Shown in pieces: positions 54,511 through 64,000 of a stretch of 64,000 nt of DNA (positions within the stretch are counted from its first letter, which is position 1; each line of letters begins with the position of its first letter). The notes below the pieces were generated by a model. That model was not told the DNA's origin, did no database searches, and was given only the letters and a program-made list of their open reading frames with translations. Position numbers and translations under genes: made by a program. Origin of the DNA: JAIOQJ01 sp963718635 (GTDB lineage Bacteria; Planctomycetota; Planctomycetia; Gemmatales; Gemmataceae); the NCBI GenBank assembly GCA_963718635.1, contig OY970367.1, positions 5,084,001-5,148,000 of the forward strand. The letters run 5' to 3'.

Positions 54511-57500
54511 TTGGCGAATGTTGTTTCGCTACGGCCTCTTGGGCATGCGGACGCGTTGAGTCATACGTTAGCAAGCCTGCTTAAACGGGCACGGGCAGGC
54601 GCGAGCGCGGACTCGTCCGTGTCATGGCCTCCAAAAGTCCGATTGAATGTGGAGTTGCTGGAATCGCGAATGGCACCCTCGGACATGTGGTCGAGTTTTG
54701 GCGCACCGATGATTGCAGCGAACATGGCTTCAATAGGTTATGAAGGTTATCACTCTTCGAGCGAAGGAGGCGGTTTAGCGTCTTGGTTGGACGGAGCAGG
54801 GGTTGCATCCGAAAAGCCTCCTGCACGTTTTGACGTCGCCTTTGCCTCATCTGAGATCGAGTCTTCGAATGCTCACCCAGTCGTTGCCTGGAAGACTAAA
54901 GAGTCGGCTTCAGAATTTGCGAGTGTTCCCTCAAATCACGGGTCTTCTCTTGCCTTGCCAGATCTAACTCAACCGGCTCATGATGCGAGCGACGCTGTTG
55001 GATCACGGAGCAGCAGCGGGGCCGGAACTGGCGGAGGCGGCGGAGGCGGAGGCGGAGGTAGTGGAGGCGGGGCCGGGCCTGGTGCGGCGCATTGGAACCA
55101 GGAAATCGGAACCGCAGGAGCACTGAGTGGTGCAGCTCAGTCGAGTTCGGTTCCAGCGTCAAGTTCGCCGGTTCCGCTTTCGAACACTTCGAAAGTCAGC
55201 GGAATTCAAGCACCGGTGATGACCAACGGTACGTCGGCCGCTGGCTTATCACATTTCAAGTTGTCCCCGTTTACCGTCAGCCCGAACACTTCGACGCATA
55301 GCACACCGGGGTTGGCGAGGATGCCGGCCGCGCCGGCAGTCACCCCGCCGAGCTCCGGCTCTACAGCAACTTCACAGCCGAATGCCTATACGAAACTAGC
55401 AAATGGTTCTTCAGTCGGTTTTGGAACTGGTGGGGCTGGGGCGGACTATATTGCGACAGGGCTTGGCTATAAGTTAGCGCTTGGGGCGACTGGGGCGTCG
55501 TTGACTTTGCACGGTGCTACTCCGGACGCGCTTCCCGATGTCCTTCGACTGAATCTTGTCGGCGCGAACTCGACCGCTAAGGCCATCGAAGAAAATCCGA
55601 TTTCCTCCCAGATTGCGGGGGCTTCGACCAGTCAAGAGTCACAAGCTGGAGGAGTGGCCTACGGCAAGATCGTTTATCTTAATGTTTGGAATGGAATCGA
55701 CATTTCATACTACGGCAATTCGCAAAAACAACTGGAGTTCGATTTTACCGTTCACCCCGGCGCGGATGCATCACAGATCCAATTGGAATACGTCGGCGGC
55801 AAGTTTCTACGGCTTGATCCAAACGGCAATCTACTTATCACGCTGGCCGACGGTAAAGTCGTGACGCAAGACGCGCCGGTCAGTTACCAGATGAGTGGTG
55901 CGATACGCGAGTCGGTGTCGAGCAATTTTGTGTTGCTAGGAAATGATCAAGTCTCGATTTTGGTAGGCGCCTACGACCATCAAAAGACCCTTATCATTGA
56001 CCCGACTCTGAATACGGGAAGTCCATTATCCATCGAGGTTTTCGGGGCATCCGAAGGATCATTGGTCTCGATCACTGCTTCGGCGCTTGCGGACGGGATG
56101 GATGCATCTTTCCCAAGTTCAGCAGACTTTACCGCGACAATCGATTGGGGAGATGGGTCCGAGAGCGAACCGGCCATAACTCCCAACTCCGACGGAACTC
56201 TGGTCGTGATGGACCAGCATGCCTACGACGAAGAGGGGAGTTATACGGTCGAAGTGACCTTCAGCGACGATTCCAGCAACTTGTTGTCGGGCTCAGTCGA
56301 TGCAACAGTCACTGATGCGCCACTCACGGCTGACATCGTCACACCATTGTTGGCGGTTGAAGGGACGGCGTTCACCGAAACCGTGGCGATCTTCACGGAT
56401 ACGGATCCCGGCGCTTCGAGCAGCATTGACTCCTATACGGCTTCGATTGATTGGGGCGACGGCACTCCTGTCGATACCGATGGCTCTGTGACCGTTGATG
56501 GCGGTTCCGTCTCGGGCAATCACACGTATACAACTCCTGGCACGTACGACCCGACAGTTACGATTTACGATGAAGTAGGTGGAGAATCGACGGCGGTTTT
56601 TGGCTCGATCACGGTGGACGATGCCCCGTTGACGGCTTCCTTCGGCACCCCGCCGAACGAGGTTGAAGGTACGGCCTTCACGGAAACCGTGGCGATCTTT
56701 ACCGACACCGACCCCGGCGCTTCGAGCAGCATCGACTCCTATACGGCTTCGATTGACTGGGGCGATGGCACTCCTGTCGATACCGATAGCGCTGTGACCG
56801 TTGATGGCGGTTCAGTCTCAGGCAATCACACGTATACAACTCCTGGCACGTACAACGTGTCAGTCACGATTTACGATGAAGAGGAATACGGTTCATATAC
56901 GGCGGTTTTTGGCTCGATCATGGTGGATGATGCGCTCCTATCGGCTTCCTTCGGCACCCCGCCGAACGAGGTTGAAGGTGCGGCCTTCACGGAAACCGTG
57001 GCGATCTTCACCGATACAGACCCCAGCGCTTCGAGCAGCGTCGACTCCTATACGGCTTCGATTGACTGGGGCGATGGCACTCCTGTCGATACCGATAGCG
57101 CTGTGACCGTTGATGGCGGTTCAGTCTCAGGCAATCACACGTATACAACTCCTGGCACGTACAACGTGTCAGTCACGATTTACGATGAAGAGGAATACGG
57201 TTCATCTACGGCGGTTTTTGGCTCGATCACGGTGGACGACGCGCCACTCAATGCCGGGGACGGCTTATACACCACGGTCATTGAAGGGACATCGCTGGCA
57301 AGCGTACAAGTGGCGACGTTCTCCGACTCGGATCCCTACGCTTCCAGCAGCATCGACTCGTATACGGCATCAGTGGATTGGGGCGATGGTTCGAGCGTCG
57401 ATACCTATGGCACAGTGGTAGTCGATGGCAATTCGGTTTACGGCACGCATACCTACGAAAATGATGGAGTGTATTCGGTCGTGGCGACCGTTTACGATAA

Positions 57501-60500
57501 CGAGACGAATACATCCGTCTTAGTCTATGGGTCGGTCACCGTTGACGATGCTCTCTTAACGCCGGTCTATCTTGATGCCGTGGGCCAATCGTTCACGGCG
57601 ACTGAGGGAGCAGACACAGGAAGCGTCGAACTGGCATCGTTCACCGTTTCAGACACGACCGTCACCGTCGACAATCTGAGCGTTTCGGTGGATTGGGGCG
57701 ATGGGCTGGCGACATCAGTAGTGGCGGAAGGGGCCGACGGCTACTTCTCGGTGACTGCCGATCACATGTACGCCGACGCCGGCTCGTACCTGGTGACGGT
57801 GTCGGTCACCGATGAAACCACGAATCTCACCCAAATCACCCGTGCCACCGCAACGGTTGGGGAAGTGCCGCTGGCCGATATCGGAGCTGAGCCGCTCGAA
57901 GTTGCTGTCGGTGCACCGCTGCCGACGTCATCGATCGTTGCTACATTTGCCGATGATGACTCAGGTTCCAATCCGAGTAACTTTTCGGCCTCGATTGATT
58001 GGGGAGATGGAACCGCAGTTGATTCTCAGGCAGTTACCGCAGGCTCTAGCTCGGGCGAGTACGAGGTGTCAGCCGAGGCTCATGCCTATCAAATTCCGGG
58101 AACCTATTTGGTTCACACCCACACGCAAGAAGAAAGCGGCAATTCAGTCGATTCTTACACAACGATCGTTGTTGATCCGCTGCTCGATGGCACACTTGCC
58201 CTTCAGGTTGCTCCGTTTTATGGTACGTCGGCAACGACGGCTTCAGAGACTTTGGCTACTTTTACCGGATCGACATCGCAGACTCCCGGCAGCTTCACTG
58301 CGTTGGTCAACTGGGGAGATGGCAGTGGCTGGGATACGGCATCTATCTCGGGAGGCGGAGGTTCGTTCTCGGTCGATGGCGATCACATTTATGATTCCTT
58401 TGGGAACTACTTGGTTCTTGTCGAAGTCCAGGATGGAACCCGATCCGAATTGCGAGGCACCACTGCGATAATCACGACTGAAGCGCCACGGTGAGCGCGA
58501 ATGCTTTGACGGTACCGACGAATCTGCCCCTCGACAGCATTATCGTCGGCACGGTTTCGCTGCCACCGTCCCAATCGCCCGACGACTACCAGGCGCTCAT
58601 CTACTGGGGCGATGACGGCACGACGCCCACCATCGGCCGGTTGGTGGAAGTGGGCGGCGAATTTTACATAGTTGGCAGTCATACCTATACGGATGGCACC
58701 CCCAACAGCGAACAGACAGTCGGCCAACTGACTTTAACGGTGGTAATCACATCGCTCAGCGGCAACGCGGTTTCGGCAAGCGCTCCGGTGACAACCACCG
58801 CCTGGACGGAAGGAGAGTCAGTACCGTCCGATCTGCCGCTCGCCACGTTTGCCGATGTTCGAGACGATGAAGATCCCGCCGGCGCTGGTGCTTTTACAGC
58901 ATCGGTCAGTTGGTTTGATGAAACCACAATGTTTCAGTCGGGTGAGGGTTCAGTCACAAGTGATGGCTACAACCAATACCAGACATTCGCGGCCAGCGGC
59001 CAGGCATTTGGAGTGGCAGGCTGGAATCTCATCAGCGTCTCCGTCCAAGATTCGGATGCAGGCGCCGGTTACGGATATGGCGAGTCCTATTTCGAGAGTA
59101 GTTCTTCATTCCTGGTGGCGGACGCACCTCTGGCAACTGTCTCGGCGGCCGATCTTACCGGTACAGCCGGAGAAGAACTGTCCGGTGCGGTCGCCTCTTT
59201 CACCGACCCCGATCCGGGAACTTCGGCTTCGTTCTTTACAGCGCTCGTCGACTGGGGCGATGGATCATTTAACACCGCTTTGGTCGATGGAGGCAGCGGT
59301 TCGCCCTACACGGTGAACAGCGATCATATGTATGCGGATGCCGGCTCCTACACGGTCAACGTGATCGTTTCGGATGCCAGCGGGGCAACGCTCGTTTCGA
59401 CAGGCTCGGCAACTATTGATGAGATGTCAACTCCTACAATTAGCGCAACTTCCATCGTGCGGACGAACGATCCGAGCCGAGCCGACTTGATGAATTTCGG
59501 CAATGCTTTCATCGCGGTTAATACCGGCGGCGTGCGCTTGGGCCAGACGCTCGACTTCGACATGAGCCCTGGCACATCGGTCGGCGGCAATCCGGTGTTG
59601 AATTACAACTCCGACACGGTAGGCAATGGAGCGGTCGTTGAAGTAGCCATCGATGTCGCCGGACTTCCGGAAGGAACTTCAGTCACTTCGATCACCGGTC
59701 AACTGACTTGGAACGGCGGCTCAGCCGAAGCCCCCGTTACCGTCATGGTGAGCGATGCATCGCCGCTCGGCGAATACATCATTCAGTTGCCGAGTTCCAA
59801 GCCCGTGGACGCCGCTTGGAGTTACGACTATTCGGTCGATTTGCAGGTTCAGCTTGACGACGGATCGACTCGCACGCAGACGGTTACAGGAGTTGCATCC
59901 CCGGTGGTACAAAACGTCGGCCAGTTCGTGCGCTGGCTGGGGTCTTTCGGAAACCAGTCGTTTAATCGTCGGCGCCAACAGCGTTATGCGCATCCTTGGC
60001 AACGGCGATGTCAACGTCTTCACCGGCACCCCGCTAACGAGTTATGTTTCACCAGCGGGAGATTTCGGCACGCTGACTGTCACCGTCGACGGCGGCTTCG
60101 AATACGACGATCCTTATGGCAACCGCTCGATCTATGACGGCGACGGCCAACTCCAAGAGACGAAAGAGAGCCACGATCTCGCCACCACGTACGTTTACGA
60201 TGGCGGGCTCCTCGACGAGATCGACACCCCCGACGGCGCCACCACGACTTTCACGAACAACACAAGCACCGGTCTGACCGACACGATCACCGAGCCGGGC
60301 GAGCGCACGGTTGATCTTTCCTATGACGGTGTCGCCAACCTGACGGGACTTGTGGATGCTGCCGGCTTTGAACGTTCCTTCTCTTACTCCGGCAACCTGC
60401 TCACTCTCGACAACTGGAATCCGCAGATTACCTCGTTCGATTATGGGTCGACCGGCGCCGTTAAAACAATTAATCGCGGTGATGGTCAAACTCTGGATGT

Positions 60501-63500
60501 CACCCCGGCGGCGGTCGAACTCTGGCTGGCCGATGGCGGCCCGACCTATCTGGCGGTCGTTCCCGATGTGTTCCAAGACGCTCCCGTCGCGACGACCACC
60601 GATGGCTTGGGGCTTACAACAGTGGTCGAGCCCGATGAGAGCGGACGACTGCTGGCTAAGAAAAACCCCGATGGCGGCATCGAAACATGGACGCGCGACG
60701 GCAACGGCAATGTCCTCGTCGACACCGATCCGCTCGATCGTGTCACCAGCTACAGCTACGATTCGAGCGGCGATCAGACGACCATGCAGACCGCTGCCGG
60801 TGTCACCACCACCGCTTACGACGGGGACAACAACGTCCTCTCCGTGACCGATCCACTCGATCGGACTACTTCCTATAGCTACGATGCCGAGCGCGACCAG
60901 CTCGACCGCGACCAATTCGGCAGGCACGACGACTTCAACCTACGATTCGGCCGGCAACGTGCTGACAATCCAAGATCCGCTCCTGCGCCTCACTACCAAC
61001 ACCTATGATACCCACAACCGTGAGGATACTTCTGTAAATGCTGCCGGAACTACTGCGTATATGTATGGGACGGACGGCAATGTTGCGACGGTCACCGATC
61101 CGATGAGTCGTGTGACGGCCTACAGTTACGACGGGGTTAACAACCAGACCACCGTCGAGACGGCTGCGGGCCTCACCACCATGACTTATAACGCCAATCA
61201 GGAGATGCTGAGCGTTGTCGATCCCATGGACCGGGCAACGGCCTACGGCTACGACGATGCCGGCGATCAAACCACCGTCGAAACGGCTGACGGCATCACG
61301 GCGACGACCTACAACGCCGATGGCCAAACGGTAACGGTGACCGACCCGATGAGCCGGGTCACGACGTATGGCTATGATGCTGTCGATGACCAAAACACCG
61401 TCGAGACAGAAGCGGGTCTGACGACTTCTAACTTCGATAGTGACGGCGAAGTCGAATCGGTCATTGACCCGATGAACCGTGTCACGACCTACGGCTACGA
61501 TTCGATGGGCGATCAGACCACGGTTCAGACGGCCGCCGGCACCACAACCACAACGTACGATGACGATGAGGAAGCGACGAGCGTCACCGATCCGATGAGC
61601 CGGGTAACGACGTACGGCTACAACGCAGAGGGCGAACAGACCACTGTCCAGACAGCAGCAGGCATTACGACGACAGTCTACGATGATGATGGCGAAGTCG
61701 AATCAGTCACCGACCCGATGAGCCGGGTGACAACCTACGGCTACAACGATGAAGGCGAACAGACGACGGTCCAAACCGCAGCCGGAATCACGACCACCGT
61801 CTACGACGATGATGGCGAAGTCGAATCAGTCACCGACCCGATGAGCCGGGTGACAACCTACGTCTACAATGACGAAGGCGAACAGATCATTGTCCAGACA
61901 GCAGCCGGAATCACGAGGACAGCTTACGACGATGACGGCGAAGTCGAATCAGTCACCGACCCAATGGGTCGGGTTACAAGTTACGGCTACGACTCGATGG
62001 GTGAGCAGGTAACAGTGCAGACGGCCGCTGGCATCACGACGACCGCTTACGATGATGATGGCGAAGTCGAGTCAGTTACCGATCCGATGAGCCGGGTAAC
62101 GACCTACGGCTACAACGCGGAAGGCGAACAGACGACCATTCAAACAGCGGTAGGCATCACGACAACAGCCTACGACGATGATGGCGAAGTCACCAGCGTC
62201 ACCGACCCGATGAGTCGGGTAACGACCTACGGCTACAACGACGAAGGCGAACAGACAACTGTCCAGACTGCGGCAGGAATCACGACAACAGCCTACGACG
62301 ATGATGGCGAAGTCACCAGCGTCACCGATCCGATGAGCCGGGTGACTTCCTACGGCTACAACGCGGAGGGTGAACAGACCACTGTTCAGACTGCAGCGGG
62401 CATCACAACCACCACTTACGATAGTGATGGCGAAGTTACCAAAGTGATCGACGCGATGAGTCGCGTCACCTCCTACGTCTATAACGCGGAAGGCGAAGAA
62501 ACCTCAGTTCAAACAGCAGCCGGAATCACGACAACAGCCTACGACGATGACGGCGAAGTCGAATCAGTCACCGACCCGATGAGCCGGGTGACAACCTACG
62601 GCTACAACGCGGAAGGCGAACAGACCACCGTCCAGACAGCAGCCGGAATCACGACGACAGCCTACGATGATGACGGCGAAGTCGAGTCGGTTACCGATCC
62701 GATGAGCCGGGTGACAACCTACGGCTACAACGCGGAAGGCGAACAGACCACAGTCCAGACAGCAGCCGGAATCACGACGACAGCCTACGATGATGACGGC
62801 GAAGTCGAGTCGGTTACCGATCCGATGAGCCGGGTGACAACCTACGGCTACAACGCGGAAGGCGAACAGACCACCGTTGAAACTGCTGCAGGTATTACGA
62901 CGACGGCTTACGACGGTGACGGCGAAGTTGAATCGGTTACCGACCCAATGGACAGGGTTACGACTTACAGTTACAACGACGAAGGCGAACAAACCACCGT
63001 CCAGACTGCAGCGGGCATCACCACAACCGCTTACGACGACGATGGCGAAGTCACATCGGTCACCGATCCGATGAGCCGCGTGACCACCTACGGCTACAAC
63101 GCGGAAGGTGAACAGACCACCGTTCAAACAGCGTCAGGAATCACCACTACTTCTTACGACAGCGACGGCGAGGTCACCAAAGTGATCGACGCGATGAGTC
63201 GGGTAACGACCTACGGCTACAACGACGAAGGCGAACAGACAACCGTCCAGACTGCGGCAGGAATCACGACAACAGCCTACGACGATGATGGCGAAGTCAC
63301 CAGCGTCACCGATCCGATGAGCCGGGTGACTTCCTACGGCTACAACGCGGAGGGTGAACAGACCACTGTTCAAGACTGCAGCGGGCATCACAACCACCAC
63401 TTACGATAGTGATGGCGAAGTTACCAAAGTGATCGACGCGATGAGTCGCGTCACCTCCTACGTCTATAACGCGGAAGGCGAAGAAACCTCAGTTCAAACA

Positions 63501-64000
63501 GCAGCCGGAATCACGACGACAGCCTACGACGATGACGGCGAAGTCGAATCGGTCACCGATCCGATGAGCCGGGTGACCACCTACGTCTACAACGCGGAAG
63601 GCGAGCAGACCACTGTTCAGACTGCAGCGGGCATTACAACCACCACTTACGACAGTGATGGCGAAGTTACCGAAGTAATTGACGCCATGAGTCGGGTCAC
63701 CTCTTACGTCTACAACGCAGAAGGCGAAGAAACATCAGTTCAGACGGCAGCCGGAACTACGACGAAGACCTACGACGATGACGGCGAGGTCACCAGCGTT
63801 ACCGATGCCGACAGCCATACCACCACCTACGGCTACGATGCCGAAGGCGAGCAGACGACCGTACAGACGGGCGCCGGAACGACCACCACAACCTACGATG
63901 CCGATAACGAAGTGCTGAGCATCGTTGATGCCGACCACCATACCACTACCTACGGCTACAACGCGGAAGGCGAGCAAACCACCGCGCAGACGGCGGCGGG
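54511..64000 (+). CDS. Giant exported PKD/YD-repeat (Rhs-like) protein, 3' end outside window, four apparent frameshifts
   Basis: The N-terminus has the planctomycete motif VRLNVELLESRMAPSD, then a Ser/Gly-rich region with a poly-Gly run. Next comes a DUF7948-like domain (residues about 310-500, GIDISYYGNSQKQLEFDFTV..GAYDHQKTLIIDP), then about eleven PKD domains (SIDWGDGTPVDTDG.. GNHTYTTPGTY) and an Rhs-type core (FGAGWGLSETSRL..YDDPYGNRSIYDGDG). Tandem YD repeats run to the window edge. Frames change near 58483 (GAAGCGCCACG), 59929 (TTCGTGCGCTGG), 60893 (GAGCGCGACC) and 63373. The start is uncertain (TTG at 54511 or 54559). It is likely a surface adhesin or polymorphic-toxin-like protein over 3,100 residues long; the C-terminal tip is not visible. 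Confidence 0.8.
56023..59430 (+). repeat. About eleven PKD domains, three nearly identical in DNA
   Basis: Units of about 300 bases each encode DWGDGT..H-x-Y-x-x-x-G-x-Y. Units 2-4 (about 56330-57240) are close to identical; GGCTTCCTTCGGCACCCCGC recurs with a 309-base (103-codon) period at 56634 and 56943. The later units are more diverged. This indicates recent internal duplication within an older array. Confidence 0.85.
60730..64000 (+). repeat. Tandem YD-repeat array with a 123-bp unit
   Basis: The 41-residue unit (YGYNAEGEQTTVQTAAGITT, TAYDDDGEVESVTDPMSRVT, T) has a fixed 123-bp period, seen for example at 62581, 62704 and 62827. About 26 units are present before the window ends. A block of roughly 330 bases from 62212 recurs at 63196, exactly eight units later, with only a few differences. 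Confidence 0.9.

Noticed and set aside
11525..60930. Programmed ribosomal frameshifting as the reason for split genes
   Set aside because: No slippery heptamers or downstream structures are shared, the families involved are not known to use it, and the sites share GCGC instead.
62564..63127. Long open frame on the minus strand inside the YD array
   Set aside because: It is the antisense of a repetitive coding region and shows the same 41-residue periodicity (NGGLFAFRVVAVGCHPAHRI-type), without a family match or ribosome-binding site.
60730..64000. Regular 123-bp repeats that could suggest a CRISPR-like or satellite array
   Set aside because: The period is a whole number of codons, the frame is open and encodes YD repeats, and there are no unique spacers.

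Overview
The window looks like chromosomal DNA from a planctomycete (PVC group, possibly Gemmata-like). Evidence: a TIGR02996 repeat-companion domain fused to leucine-rich repeats, the small lysine-rich PVC signature protein, a DUF1501 plus DUF1549/DUF1553 cytochrome-type pair, large PQQ-type beta-propellers, an iduronate-sulfatase-like sulfatase, several Uma2 (DUF820) genes, formaldehyde-activating enzyme (Fae), and a giant PKD/YD-repeat surface protein with an ELLESR-type planctomycete N-terminus. No species can be named from the sequence alone.

Layout. 1-9.1 kb: the end of a WD40-like protein, a small membrane protein, a TIGR02996-LRR protein, two large secreted PQQ-propeller proteins, an MFS transporter and an acyl carrier protein. 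9.1-20.4 kb: a secreted DUF6134-like protein, three tandem Uma2 genes, a sulfatase, a subtilase, an RmlC-like cupin, a GT39 mannosyl/arabinosyltransferase, FolK joined in frame to an SDR domain, the PVC small basic protein, a parvulin and a 34-residue membrane peptide. 20.4-29.1 kb: the DUF1549/DUF1501 operon and a TonB-receptor, ExbD, TonB set. 29.4-46 kb: housekeeping and metabolism (YkgJ-type cysteine cluster protein, receiver-HATPase regulator, Fae, DprA, Mfd, a clan-A glycoside hydrolase, a PHA-type protein, tRNA-Pro, PgsA, an esterase-SMP-30 protein, TruB, an aminotransferase).

46.2-53.7 kb is an integrated element at tRNA-Ser(TGA). It has a tyrosine recombinase that runs antisense through the tRNA, a serine recombinase, zinc-ribbon and hypothetical proteins, two overlapping HTH genes, a primase-helicase replication protein and an unknown 337-residue protein. 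From 54.5 kb to the window end runs one giant protein gene: N-terminal planctomycete motif, DUF7948-like domain, about eleven PKD domains, an Rhs-like core and about 26 tandem YD units of 41 residues.

Two features cut across the whole window. First, many conserved genes are interrupted by apparent one- or two-base frameshifts, and nearly every break lies at a GCGC tetranucleotide (typically GGCGC read as GCGC). This points to systematic indels in the data, perhaps at a modified GCGC motif, rather than gene decay. Second, intergenic space is filled with several families of short palindromic repeats, two of which also sit in frame inside conserved genes (pgsA and mfd).
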